Source: Luteimonas fraxinea (GTDB lineage: Bacteria > Pseudomonadota > Gammaproteobacteria > Xanthomonadales > Xanthomonadaceae). From it: a stretch of DNA of 64,000 nt. How positions within the stretch are numbered: position 1 is the stretch's first letter; each line of letters opens with the position of its first letter. This document shows positions 18,711-27,648 of this stretch, piece by piece. Made by a program: the position numbers and the translations under genes. The stretch covers positions 372,001 through 436,000 of the forward strand of contig NZ_CP089507.1 in the NCBI RefSeq assembly GCF_021233355.1, given 5' to 3'. A model generated the notes under the pieces. The model was not told where the DNA came from. It was given only the letters and a program-made list of their open reading frames with translations, and did no database searches.

Positions 18711-21700
18711 GTCGCGCTGGCCTCCGCGTCGGGACGATCGGCGGCGGCGCCCAGACGTGCGCGACGGCCGCGTTCGGCGTAGTACGCGTCGGACTTGCGA
18801 TCCAGCAGGTCGTAGACCACCGGGATCACCAGCAGGGTCAGTATGGTCGACACCGCCAGACCGCCCATCACCACGATCGCCATCGGCGAGCGCACTTCGG
18901 CGCCGTCACCAAAGGCCAGTGCCAGCGGCAGGAAACCGAACAGTGTCGACAGCGTGGTCATGATGATCGGCCGCAGACGCGAGCGTGCACCGTCGACCAG
19001 CGCCTCGCGTTTGGCCACGCCGGCCTCGCGCAACTGGTTGACCTTGTCGATCAGGATGATCGCGTTCTTCACCACCAGACCGACCATCAGGATCAGCCCG
19101 ATGAAGGCGACCACCGAGATCGTATTGCCCGTCAGCAGCAGGCCGCCGATCGCGCCGACCATCGCCAGCGGGATGGTGAACAGGATGACGAACGGATGCA
19201 GCAGCGATTCGAACTGCGAGGCCATCACCAGATAGACCAGGAAGATCGCCAGCGCGAACGCCATCAGCAGCGAGCGCATCGATTCGGCGAGCTCTTCGCC
19301 CTGACCACCGATATGCATGCCGACCTCGGGACCGAGCGGATTCTCGGCCACCATCTGCCGTACTTCGCTCACCGCCGCGCCCAGATCGATGCCGCGCAGA
19401 TTCGCCGAGATGACCGCCACGCGGACCTGGTAGGCGCGGTGGATTTCGCTCGGCCCGACCGTCGCGATCACATCGGCCACCGAATCGAGACGCACCGGCG
19501 ACGCGCTGCCCGGATTGACGATCAGATTGCGGATGCGGTCGACCGAATCGCGTTCGTTCTCCTGCGCACGCACCAGCACGTCGATCTTGCGATCACGGAA
19601 GTTGTAGCGCGTGGCCACCTCGCCGCGCACCGCGCGCACCACCGCATCGGCGATCTGACGCGTGGTCAGGCCGAAAGCGCCGGCGCGTTCCTGATCGAAC
19701 ACGATCTGGATCTCCGGAAAGCCCTGCTCCACCGTGCTCTTGACGTCGGCGTAGTGCGGATTGGCGCGCAGCAGTTCCGACATGCGCTGGCCGGCCTTGG
19801 CCAGACCCTCGAGATCCTGCCCGCGTAGCTCGATCTCCAGCGGCGTGGAGAAGCTGAAGATCTGCGGGCGTGCGAAATCGACCGCGACGCCCGGGTACTT
19901 CTGCATCGTCTCGCGCAGGCGCTCGGTCTGCTGCGCTTCGAACTCGCGACTGCCGCCACCGCTCATCACGATGCTCAACTTGCCGATGTTCTCGCCGCTC
20001 TCGGTCGGATTGGCATCGAGTCGCGTACCGCTGCCGCTGACGCCGAACAGCAGTTCGACGCCGTCCTCGCCGGTGTGCGCCTGCTGCACCTCGCGCATGA
20101 TGCGGTCGGTTTCGCGCAGCGGCGTGCCCGGCGGCAGCTTGGCGGTCATCTCGAAGCGGTCCTGCGCCAGCTGCGGAATCAGGTCGGTGCCGAGCAGCGG
20201 CACCGCCAGCAGGCTGACCAGGAACACCGCAGTCGAAGCGCCCAGCACCAGCCACGGACGCGACAGCGCGGCCGGCAGCATCTTCAGATAGCTGCGCTCG
20301 GCGCGGTTGTAGGGCGCCATCGCCAGATCGCTGGCGCGGCCCATGAACCGGCCGGTGCCGCCCGACATGAAGCGCCACACGCGCACCACCGCCCAGGCGA
20401 TGCCGAACAGCACACCGCGGAACCCGGCGCCGATGCCGCGCCCGGTCGCCGCGAGCGGCTTCTGCCAACGGCTGTCCGGATGCCACTGCGGATGCGGCGC
20501 TTCCTCCGGGAATGCCATCGGCGGACGGCCCTTGAGCGACGCCATCATCGGAATCAGCGTCAACGCGACCAGCAGCGACACGCCGACCGCGATCGCGATC
20601 GTCAACGCCTGGTCGCGGAACAGCTGACCGGCGATACCTTCGACGAACACCAGCGGCAGAAACACCGCGATGATCGTCAGCGTCGACGCGACGACCGCCA
20701 TGCCGACTTCGCGCGTACCGGTGATCGCGGCCTCCAGAACACCCAGCCCGCGCTCGCGCGCCTTGGCGATGCTCTCGAGCACGACGATGGAATCGTCGAT
20801 GACCAGTCCCGTCGCCAGTGCCAGACCGCCGAGCGACATGACATTGAGGCTCAGGCCCAGCTGATCCATGAAGAAGAACGTCGTGATGATCGAGATCGGC
20901 AGCGACAGGCTCACCACCAGCGTGCTCCAGCCGCTGCGCAGGAACAGGAAGATGATCAGCACGGCCAGAGTGCCGCCGATCAGCGCGTCGGTGCGCACAT
21001 CGTGGATCGCGGCGCGCACGAACTTCGACTGGTCGTCGACAACGGTCAGCGTCATGTCCGGCGGCAGTTCCTTGCGGATGACATCCAGCCGCGCCTGCAC
21101 CGCATCGGCGGTCGACACCGTGTTCGCGTCGCCTTCCTTGTAGATCGCAAGCTCCACCGCTTCGGCGCCGCCGAGCCGGATGATGCTTTCGCGTTCCTTG
21201 AAGCCCTGGCGCACGGTGGCGATGTCGCGCAGACGGATCGCGCGTCCGCCGGCGATCGTCGTGCTGCCTGCGCCCGACGCGCTCTGCACCGACGCCGCTG
21301 CCGCGAGCACTGCCTGCGAGCCGCTGGCCGCGGCGATCGCCGCCATCTGCTGCGCGGCGTTCGCGGCGCTGTTGTCGCCGCCCGATTGCGTGGCGACCAG
21401 CATCTCGCCGATCTGCTCGACACTCGAGAACTGGTTGACCGTGCGCACCAGATACCGCTGCGTGCCCTGGTCGAGCCGGCCGCCGGACAGGTTGATGTTC
21501 TCCTGCTGCAGGCGCTGGATCACGTTCTCGATCGGCAGACCGATGCGCGCCATCTGCTGCAGGTCGAGCTCGACCTGCACTTCGTCTTCGAAACCACCGC
21601 CGACCTTGACTGCGGCCACACCGACGACGGGCTCGATCTTCTTCTTCAGGTCATCGTCGGCGTAGCGACGCATGCGCGTGAGTTCGTCGACCGCATCGCC

Positions 21701-22213
21701 TTTTTCGCCGGCGGTCAGCGCGAGGCGCAGGATCGGCTCGGTCGAGGGATTGAAGCGCAGCAGCACCGGCGGCGTGACTTCCAGCGGCAACTGCAGGGTT
21801 TCGAGCTTGTCGCGCACCTCCAGACTCGCCTGGTCCATGTCGGTGCCCCAGGCGAACTCCAGCACCACGTCGCTCTGGCCGGTGCGCGAGATCGAACGCA
21901 GCTTGCGCACGCCCTTGACCACGCCGACGGCTTCTTCGACCGGTTCGCTGACCAGCGTTTCGATCTCCGACGGCGCCGCGCCGGTGTACTCGGTGCGCAC
22001 GGTCAGCGTCGGATAGCTGAGGTCGGGCAGCAGGTTGACCTTGAGGTTGGTCAGCGCGATCAGACCGAACAGCATCATGCTGATCGCGACCATCCACACC
22101 GTCACCCGGCGACGTGTGGAGAACTCGACGAGATCGAAACGTCCCGGCGGCGCGGCGTGCGGATCCGCGGCCGGGCCGTCGCCGGCGGGGCCGTCGTGCG
22201 GCGCGCCAGCCAT
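18707..22213 (-). CDS. RND efflux pump permease subunit 1 (HAE1/AcrB-like, extended)
   Basis: RND transporter of 1168 residues, about 120 longer than AcrB. The extra length comes from a ~30-residue Gly/Pro/Ala-rich cytoplasmic leader before FDLVEFSTRRRVTVWM, an Ala/Gln-rich insertion in the first periplasmic loop (about residues 270-315), and a large loop between the helix bundles (about 545-620). Conserved helices include GLALATGLVIDDSIVVLESI, with Asp residues at the proton-relay position. The start overlaps the adaptor stop (TAATG), so adaptor and both pumps form one translationally coupled operon. Two different RND subunits suggest an MdtBC-like heteromeric pump. Confidence 0.9.
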   Translation of the reverse strand: MAGAPHDGPAGDGPAADPHAAPPGRFDLVEFSTRRRVTVWMVAISMMLFGLIALTNLKVNLLPDLSYPTLTVRTEYTGAAPSEIETLVSEPVEEAVGVVKGVRKLRSISRTGQSDVVLEFAWGTDMDQASLEVRDKLETLQLPLEVTPPVLLRFNPSTEPILRLALTAGEKGDAVDELTRMRRYADDDLKKKIEPVVGVAAVKVGGGFEDEVQVELDLQQMARIGLPIENVIQRLQQENINLSGGRLDQGTQRYLVRTVNQFSSVEQIGEMLVATQSGGDNSAANAAQQMAAIAAASGSQAVLAAAASVQSASGAGSTTIAGGRAIRLRDIATVRQGFKERESIIRLGGAEAVELAIYKEGDANTVSTADAVQARLDVIRKELPPDMTLTVVDDQSKFVRAAIHDVRTDALIGGTLAVLIIFLFLRSGWSTLVVSLSLPISIITTFFFMDQLGLSLNVMSLGGLALATGLVIDDSIVVLESIAKARERGLGVLEAAITGTREVGMAVVASTLTIIAVFLPLVFVEGIAGQLFRDQALTIAIAVGVSLLVALTLIPMMASLKGRPPMAFPEEAPHPQWHPDSRWQKPLAATGRGIGAGFRGVLFGIAWAVVRVWRFMSGGTGRFMGRASDLAMAPYNRAERSYLKMLPAALSRPWLVLGASTAVFLVSLLAVPLLGTDLIPQLAQDRFEMTAKLPPGTPLRETDRIMREVQQAHTGEDGVELLFGVSGSGTRLDANPTESGENIGKLSIVMSGGGSREFEAQQTERLRETMQKYPGVAVDFARPQIFSFSTPLEIELRGQDLEGLAKAGQRMSELLRANPHYADVKSTVEQGFPEIQIVFDQERAGAFGLTTRQIADAVVRAVRGEVATRYNFRDRKIDVLVRAQENERDSVDRIRNLIVNPGSASPVRLDSVADVIATVGPSEIHRAYQVRVAVISANLRGIDLGAAVSEVRQMVAENPLGPEVGMHIGGQGEELAESMRSLLMAFALAIFLVYLVMASQFESLLHPFVILFTIPLAMVGAIGGLLLTGNTISVVAFIGLILMVGLVVKNAIILIDKVNQLREAGVAKREALVDGARSRLRPIIMTTLSTLFGFLPLALAFGDGAEVRSPMAIVVMGGLAVSTILTLLVIPVVYDLLDRKSDAYYAERGRRARLGAAADRPDAEASAT

Positions 22214-23334
22214 TACTTCGCGTCGCTCTTGGCGTCGACGGCGGCAGGCGCTGCAGCGACCGGTGCTTCACCGATCACCTGCACCGTGCTGCCTTCGCGC
22301 AGCGCGACCTTGCCGGCCGTGACCACCGGGTCGCCATCTTCGAGACCGCTGCGGACTTCGATCAGGTTGCCGTCGATGTAACCCAGTTCCACCGGCACAC
22401 GTACCGCCTTGCCGTCGCGCACGGTGTAGACCGCGGTTTCGTCGCCTTCGTCGAGCAGCGCGCTGCGCGGAATCACCAGTGCATCGGCGCGCTGGTCGTA
22501 ATCGATGTGGATGCGGCCGAACATGCCGGCGCGCAGCATCTCGTTGCCGGCGAATGCGGTGACCACGCGGAAGGTGCCGCTGCGCGATTCGACGATCGGC
22601 GCGACGCGCTCGACGACGCCTTCGAAGCTTTCGCCCGGCAGCGCATCGACCTGCAGACGTACCGGCTGGCCGCGCTTGAGCACGCGCAGTTCGCGCTCGG
22701 GCACGTTGAGCGTGGCTTCGATGCGTGCGTTGTCGACGATGCTGAAGATCGGCGTGTTGATCTGCACGAAGTTGCCGGTGCGGATCATTCGCTGCGAGAT
22801 CACACCCGAGATCGGCGCGGTCACCGCGGTGTAGGACAGTTCGAGCTGCGCCATCTCGTGCTGCGCGCGCGCGGTGTCGAGGTCGAACTTGATCTGGTCC
22901 AGATCGTTGGCGCTGATCATCTGCTGGCCCACCAGCTGCTGCGCGCGGCGGTAGCTGTTCTCCAGCTTGCCCATCGTGGCGCGGCTCTGCAGCACGGCCA
23001 GACGTGCACGGTCGGGATCGAGCCGGACCAGAGGCTGGCCGGCGCGCACCGTGTCGCCCTCTTCCACCAGCACTTCGAGCGCGATGCCCGAGGTCTTGGC
23101 GACCACGTCGGCGCCGCGCGGCACTTCCAGCGAGGCCGTGCCCACGTAGCTGGCAGCCACACTGCGGCGCGCGACCATCTCCGTCTCCACCGGGACTGGC
23201 GCCGCGGCGGTGTCGGCAGGCTTGGCCTGGGCATCGCCACCTCCCTTGCACGCGGAAAGGCCAAGGGCGGCGGACAGGAGAATGACGCCAGTCAGGACGC
23301 GTCCCGTGGACGCGAAGGCATGCGGTGTGGACAT
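22213..23334 (-). CDS. RND efflux periplasmic adaptor lipoprotein (membrane fusion protein)
   Basis: 373-residue HlyD/AcrA-type adaptor that bridges the RND pump to an outer-membrane channel. A signal peptide ends with lipobox LSAC (Cys29), so it is probably lipid-anchored in the periplasm. A lipoyl/barrel-sandwich domain begins GTASLEVPRGADVVAKTSGI, followed by an alpha-hairpin (about 95-165), the second lipoyl half LSYTAVTAPISGVISQRMI, and a beta-barrel with RAGMFGRIHIDYDQRADALVIPRSAL. It is first in the operon with two pump genes; no TolC-type gene is in the window, so the channel must be supplied from elsewhere. Confidence 0.92.
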   Translation of the reverse strand: MSTPHAFASTGRVLTGVILLSAALGLSACKGGGDAQAKPADTAAAPVPVETEMVARRSVAASYVGTASLEVPRGADVVAKTSGIALEVLVEEGDTVRAGQPLVRLDPDRARLAVLQSRATMGKLENSYRRAQQLVGQQMISANDLDQIKFDLDTARAQHEMAQLELSYTAVTAPISGVISQRMIRTGNFVQINTPIFSIVDNARIEATLNVPERELRVLKRGQPVRLQVDALPGESFEGVVERVAPIVESRSGTFRVVTAFAGNEMLRAGMFGRIHIDYDQRADALVIPRSALLDEGDETAVYTVRDGKAVRVPVELGYIDGNLIEVRSGLEDGDPVVTAGKVALREGSTVQVIGEAPVAAAPAAVDAKSDAK

Positions 23335-23452
23335 GTGGATTCAATGTGACCCCTACGGTGTTGTAGCAAGGTATATCACCAGTGCATGACACCGAATGCG
23401 CCATAGGTCATGGTGACCTCCGGTCCGAAGGCGGCGCCGATGTTGCAGCGCA

Positions 23453-23482
23453 TTGGGTTTGCGACGCGGCCGTGGCTATACT
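23453..23482 (+). promoter_or_regulatory. Sigma-70-type promoter for the cytochrome pair
   Basis: TTGGGT (23453-23458) and a near-consensus TATACT (23477-23482) are 18 bp apart, about 100 bp upstream of the first cytochrome gene, in the region divergent from the efflux operon. Confidence 0.55.
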
Positions 23483-23582
23483 GGCCCGGTTGTGCACCGG
23501 TTCATGCAGAAAACGCCTGCCGGTCGCAATCGCATCGCTTCCCAGACAGCACTTTCAGCCATTCAGGATTGCGGATAACCCG

Positions 23583-23972
23583 ATGACGCGACTGCTGATG
23601 CTCGCCGCCTGCTTCGTTCTTGCTTCGCCCGTCTTGAGCGCATCCGCGCAGGACGCCGCTGCAACCGCCGCCCCGACCGCACCCGCGGCCGCAGCGCCGG
23701 CGGCCAATGTGCCGCTGGTCGGCAATGCCGAGACCGGTCGCCAGCTCACCTATACCTGCCAGGGCTGCCACGGCGTCGACGGCTACCGCAACGTCTATCC
23801 GCACTATCACGTGCCGAAGATCGGCGGCCAGTCGCCCGAGTACCTGGTCAACGCCCTGCACGAATACAAGCGCGGCACCCGTCGTCACCCGACGATGCAG
23901 GCGCAGGCGCAGAGCTTCACCGACCAGGACATCGCCGACATCGCCGCCTTCCTTTCGGAGCTGACCAAGTGA
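23583..23972 (+). CDS. Periplasmic class I cytochrome c
   Basis: 129-residue monoheme c-type cytochrome. Residues 1-22 form a signal peptide ending SASAQ, followed by an Ala/Pro linker. Heme attachment is Cys59-Gln-Gly-Cys62-His63, and Met105 in RHPTMQ is the likely distal ligand. The PKIGGQSPEYLVNAL segment places it near cytochrome c553/c4-like electron carriers. It overlaps the next cytochrome gene by 4 nt. Its maturation would need the Ccm system encoded at 36-42.9 kb. Redox partners are unknown. Confidence 0.88.
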   Translation: MTRLLMLAACFVLASPVLSASAQDAAATAAPTAPAAAAPAANVPLVGNAETGRQLTYTCQGCHGVDGYRNVYPHYHVPKIGGQSPEYLVNALHEYKRGTRRHPTMQAQAQSFTDQDIADIAAFLSELTK

Positions 23973-24406
23973 GCGGCGCCATGATCCGTCCGGCCCGCGC
24001 CCTGCCCGTCCTCCTGCTCGCCAGCCTGCTGGCCGCATGCGGTGGCCAGTCCCACGATCCCGAAGCGCAGCCGGCACGCAGCTCGTCCGCCGGCCTGCCG
24101 TCGGGCACCGCCGACGCCGGCGAACAGGCCGCCAACGTCAAGAGCGCGGCCACCGGCCAGACCTGCATCGACTGCCACGGCGCCGGCGGCAACGCACCGA
24201 TCGATCCGACCTACCCGAAGATCGGCGGCCAGTTCCGCGACTACCTTGCCCACTCGCTGCAGGCCTACCGCGATGGCGATCGCGAACACGCGCTGATGTC
24301 GCAGCAGGCCACCGGCTTGAGCGATCAGCAGATCGCCGATCTCGCCGCGTACTTTGCGGCCCAGCCGAGCCAGCTGCGCGATCTGCGCGGGGCGCACGAC
24401 CGCTGA
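23969..24406 (+). CDS. Lipoprotein cytochrome c
   Basis: 145-residue monoheme cytochrome with a lipobox LLAAC (Cys24), so it is predicted to be membrane-tethered on the periplasmic side. Heme site: Cys66-Ile-Asp-Cys69-His70; candidate axial Met110. PKIGGQFRDYLAHSLQAYRDGD parallels its upstream neighbour, suggesting a duplication with divergence to soluble and anchored forms. The GTG start at 23969 overlaps the preceding stop (GTGA); ATG at 23981 is an alternative that leaves the signal peptide intact. Confidence 0.87.
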   Translation: MSGAMIRPARALPVLLLASLLAACGGQSHDPEAQPARSSSAGLPSGTADAGEQAANVKSAATGQTCIDCHGAGGNAPIDPTYPKIGGQFRDYLAHSLQAYRDGDREHALMSQQATGLSDQQIADLAAYFAAQPSQLRDLRGAHDR

Positions 24407-24573
24407 GTCCGCTTCGGCGGCGCCGTCTTCGCGCCGTTTGATGTCGTGTGTCCGTTTCGGCGGGCATGCGTCAGTCGCGCCCCGACGGGGCGTTCCTTGA
24501 TTTGATCTGACCAGGTCTCAGCCTGGTTCCGAGGCGTGCCTGTGTCTTCGTGCTCTGGCTCAGCTCTGGCTCT

Positions 24574-24645
24574 GGCTTTGGCTTTGGCTTTGGCTTTGGC
24601 TTTGGCTTTGGCTTTGGCTTTGGCTTTGGCTTTGGCTTTGGCTTT
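24574..24645 (+). repeat. Hexanucleotide array (GGCTTT)12
   Basis: Twelve perfect GGCTTT units (72 bp) lie just before the left arm of the second palindromic element. Past the right arm (about 25181-25245) a degenerate run of AAAGC(C/T) units is the inverse complement, so hexamers flank the element on both sides. Confidence 0.92.
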
Positions 24646-24660
24646 CAGCCTTTGACTTGA

Positions 24661-25174
24661 ATCGAGCCGTAAAGCGAGCCGAGCACCGGAGTCTGGCGTG
24701 GCCGAAGAGCAGCCCATGTCTGAGCGCAGCGAGTTTGGGCTGCGTGCCGCGTCAGACGAGGAGCACAGGGGACCGATGCGGTTTCATCGCGTCGGCTCGC
24801 GTCCGGCGAAGACGGTTTTGCTTACTTTTGCTAAGACAAAAGTAAGCCGCGCGACAGCGCGGAAGCTCTGTCTTTGATCTTCGCTTCTGCGATTGATTCT
24901 TCTGCTTCGAACATCAAGGTCGCAAAGCGCCGAGCGACGAAGCGCAAGCAAGCAAGTACAGAGCTTTCGCCCGCTGCGCGTGCGAGTCCCTTTTGGATGG
25001 ACCCAAAAGGAACCAAAAGGTCCCTTCGCCGGACGCGATCCGACACGGCTGCACCGTGCCGGTTCCCTGCGCTTCTCGGTCGACGGGGCACGCAGCCCAA
25101 ACTCGCTTCGCTCAGACATGGGCTGCTCTTCGACCCCGCCGCCCTGCGATGCTCGGCTCGCTTTACGGCTCGAG
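24661..25174. repeat. Palindromic intergenic element, copy 2 (151-bp inverted arms, core inverted relative to copy 1)
   Basis: Arms 24661-24811 and 25024-25174 match the arms of the element at 15045-15560 in length and sequence. The 212-bp core (24812-25023) matches copy 1 only as its reverse complement at both ends: the GCTTACTTTTG hairpin is now next to the left arm (24820-24847) and the CCTTTTGG/CCAAAAGG block next to the right. It lies in a 926-bp gap between the convergent cytochrome and transmembrane-protein genes. No transposase; no coding frame credited. Confidence 0.9.
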
Positions 25175-25255
25175 TGAAATCAAAAGCTGAAAGCAAAGCC
25201 AAAGCTAAAGCCAAAGCCGCAGCTAAAGCAGAAGCGAAAGCGAGCAACGTCATGG

Positions 25256-25275
25256 ACTCCCGCCTGCGCGGGAGT
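25256..25275. repeat. Short REP-like hairpin
   Basis: ACTCCCGC (25256-25263) pairs with GCGGGAGT (25268-25275) around CTGC and is followed by GACGG. This resembles the dispersed 'CCCGC...GCGGG' palindromes common in proteobacterial intergenic DNA. It lies 58 bp beyond the stop of the next minus-strand gene. Confidence 0.6.
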
Positions 25276-25332
25276 GACGGCATCAGAACAACGAGAAGAA
25301 GCGATGGCGCTCAGGCGCTGAGCGCACCTCGA

Positions 25333-26943
25333 TCAGCCGCCCAGGCTGTCCTGATCTTCCTGCAGCTCCGGCTTCCACGGCACATCCGGCGGCGGCCGAC
25401 CGTCGGTCTCCACGTCCTGCATGTTCGGATCGGTGATGCCGCAGGCGCCGCCGAACATCAGCAGCGCGACGTTGCACTGCACGGTCTTGCTGGTGCCGGG
25501 AATCGGGATCAGCACGGTCTTGACGCTCCGGCGTACCCATTCCTGCAGCAGGGTTTCGCTGGGCGTCCAGAAGCGGTCGAAGCTCGTCGGCTCGTAGTCG
25601 GTCGGCGGGCGCTTGAGCCAGGTGCCTTCGCGGTCGATGCGGGCGAAATCCTCGGTGACGGTGCCAGGCGGCAGGCCGCCGCCGACGCGCCCGTCACCCG
25701 CGAGACGTGGGCGACCGTCGGCGCCGAGCAGGCCGGATGGACTGCCAGGCTGGCCGCCTTCGCGCGCGGTGGCGCCGTCGCCCCAGTCGTCGGCAGCGCG
25801 TGTCGACGGGGCGGCGCCCGGCGGCATGCCCGTGCGCGTACCGGCGCCCGCTGTCGGATTCGACGCAGGCGTGCGCGTTCCCGGTGGCGCAGGCGTCGGT
25901 GGGCGCGGCGATGGTGTAGCGGCAACAGGCGCGGTGGGTGCTGGCGACTCGGGTGCCGGCGTGGGCGCGGGCGCTTCGCGCATCGGTACCGCGCGTTCGC
26001 GTGCGACGACGTCAGCGACCTGTCGCGTCGGCACCTCGGGCGCATCGACCACGACCGATGGCGCCTCGCGCGTCGGCAGGCGCAAGGTCTCGGTCGGCTG
26101 CGGCACGCTGCGATCGCGGACTTCGACCTCGACCTCGCGCTGCTGCGCGGTGACTTCGGCCAGCGGCGCGGGCGTGCGCAATGCGGGGATCTCGACAGCC
26201 TGCAGCTGCGCCTCGGGCACCTGGCGATCGCGCACGACGACCTCGGGCGCGGCGCCGGGACGCGGCGGCGGCAGGGTGAAGTCGATATCCGGCACCGGCG
26301 TCTGCGTGACCTGCAGCACCTGTTCGGTCGGCTCGACGGGCTCGGTTGCGACCACGGCGTCCTGCGCGGTCGATGTGTCCTGCGGCGCGGTCGGCGCCGG
26401 CTGCGTGTCCGATGGTGCGGGCGTCGCCGTCGGCGCGGGCGGCGGCGGCACCACCATGACCGGAACCGGCTCGCCTGGCTCGCCGGCACCCGCATCCTCA
26501 GGCGTGCCGTCACCGATGAAGACGGCCTGCACCACGTGTTCTTCGCCCTGCGCGTCAGGCGCCGGCGATGCGAAATGGGCCTGGGTGAGCAGCAACAGAC
26601 CGCTGACCCAGAGCAGCTGCGCCAGCAGCGCGAGCGCCATCGACGCGCGCTTCGGTCCGCGATGCTCACGGGGCTCCGGCTCCCAGCGCGGATGCAGCAG
26701 GCTGATCCAGGCGGCCAGCGCGTTCTTCGGCACGTGACCTTTGCGCCGCGGCGGTGCGGGCCGCGCGACCAGCACTGCGACGATCGCGTCGGCGGTGGCG
26801 CCGGTCACCGCGCCGACCCGCGCACGCATCGTGTCGAACCAGCGGGTCCAGCCTGCGGGAAATCCTTCGGGCGCATCTTCCTGCCGGATCGAACGGCGCC
26901 GGCGGCGGCGCAGCACGTCGATCAGGTCGGCAGCAGTGAACAT
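25333..26943 (-). CDS. Proline-rich single-pass 'transmembrane repetitive protein'
   Basis: 536-residue protein of unknown function, of a type seen in Xanthomonadaceae. An N-terminal cytoplasmic part (1-98, starting MFTAADLIDVLRRRRRRS) is followed by one membrane helix (about 101-121). The long periplasmic part is Pro/Ala/Thr-rich (about 145-430) with repeated PxP and VRDR(Q/S)VP-like segments. The last ~100 residues (from about 435) look folded, with two Cys near NVALLMFGGACGITDP and an acidic tail. The plan recalls TonB, which spans the periplasm with a Pro-rich stalk, but no TonB C-terminal signature is seen. nfuA lies upstream on the same strand. Confidence 0.75.
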   Translation of the reverse strand: MFTAADLIDVLRRRRRRSIRQEDAPEGFPAGWTRWFDTMRARVGAVTGATADAIVAVLVARPAPPRRKGHVPKNALAAWISLLHPRWEPEPREHRGPKRASMALALLAQLLWVSGLLLLTQAHFASPAPDAQGEEHVVQAVFIGDGTPEDAGAGEPGEPVPVMVVPPPPAPTATPAPSDTQPAPTAPQDTSTAQDAVVATEPVEPTEQVLQVTQTPVPDIDFTLPPPRPGAAPEVVVRDRQVPEAQLQAVEIPALRTPAPLAEVTAQQREVEVEVRDRSVPQPTETLRLPTREAPSVVVDAPEVPTRQVADVVARERAVPMREAPAPTPAPESPAPTAPVAATPSPRPPTPAPPGTRTPASNPTAGAGTRTGMPPGAAPSTRAADDWGDGATAREGGQPGSPSGLLGADGRPRLAGDGRVGGGLPPGTVTEDFARIDREGTWLKRPPTDYEPTSFDRFWTPSETLLQEWVRRSVKTVLIPIPGTSKTVQCNVALLMFGGACGITDPNMQDVETDGRPPPDVPWKPELQEDQDSLGG

Positions 26944-26971
26944 CCGGTGGCGGCCGCCGGTTGCGGAAGAA

Positions 26972-27565
26972 TCAGGCCGCGTCGCGCGGCATGTACGGCG
27001 CGTCGCCGGTGTCGTGATCGGTCGCGTCGCGAACCGCCGTCACACCCGGCGCCTTTTCCATCAGCGTCTTTTCGATGCCCTGCTTCAGCGTGACGTCGAC
27101 GAGGCCGCAGCCGTGGCAGCCGCCGCCGAAGCGCAGCACGACGACGCCTTCGGCCGTCACTTCCTGCACGCTGACGTGGCCGCGGTGCTGGGCGAGCTGC
27201 GGATTGACCTCCTGCTCGACCACCCAGCGCACGCGCTCGACCAGCGAGGCGGCTTCCGGCGGTGCCTCGCCCTTGATCTTCGGCGCGCGGATCTGCAACT
27301 GACCGCCGGTGGCGCGGCTTTCGTAATCGATCTCGGCGCCATCGAGGTAGGGCACGCTCGGCGCATCGAGCCACAGCGTGAAGCCGTCGCAATCGATCGC
27401 CCACTCGTCGCCCTGCAGGTCATCGCTGCCGGCGAACTCCAGGCGCACGTCCGCACGCGGGGTGCCCGCATGCACGGCCGACAGCCGCACGCCCAGACCC
27501 GGCAGCGTCTCGCGCTCGATCAGCTTGCGGAAATGCGTCTGCGCGGTTTCGGAGATGTTGATCAT
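26972..27565 (-). CDS. nfuA: Fe-S biogenesis protein NfuA
   Basis: Iron-sulfur carrier that delivers 4Fe-4S clusters to target proteins, especially under oxidative or iron stress. The 197 residues comprise a degenerate A-type (IscA-like) N-terminal domain lacking the cluster cysteines (about 1-95) and a C-terminal Nfu domain with Cys150-x2-Cys153 in GGGCHGCGL. The ATG at 27565 (MINISETAQ) matches other NfuA starts; a -10-like box ends only 7 nt upstream, so the message may be leaderless. Confidence 0.95.
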   Translation of the reverse strand: MINISETAQTHFRKLIERETLPGLGVRLSAVHAGTPRADVRLEFAGSDDLQGDEWAIDCDGFTLWLDAPSVPYLDGAEIDYESRATGGQLQIRAPKIKGEAPPEAASLVERVRWVVEQEVNPQLAQHRGHVSVQEVTAEGVVVLRFGGGCHGCGLVDVTLKQGIEKTLMEKAPGVTAVRDATDHDTGDAPYMPRDAA

Positions 27566-27572
27566 GCCGCGT

Positions 27573-27578
27573 ATTCTA
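27573..27578 (-). promoter_or_regulatory. -10 box of nfuA, 7 nt before ATG
   Basis: On the minus strand TAGAAT is followed by ACGCGGC and then the nfuA ATG. Transcription would start at or next to the start codon. No clear -35 is visible. Confidence 0.5.
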
Positions 27579-27648
27579 GCGGCCCCGCGCCCGTGCACAC
27601 GCCGGTCGCCGTCTGCCGCATGAACGGCCCTCGACAGGAGATTCCACG

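Noticed and set aside
20075..22381. A 768-codon plus-strand open frame opposite the RND pump
   Set aside because: Arg/His/Gln-rich shadow of a conserved transporter, without a ribosome-binding site or motifs.
15624..25332. Genomic island or integrated element between the two palindromic copies
   Set aside because: The enclosed genes have codon usage like their surroundings, no integrase, and no tRNA boundary; the repeats look dispersed rather than island ends.
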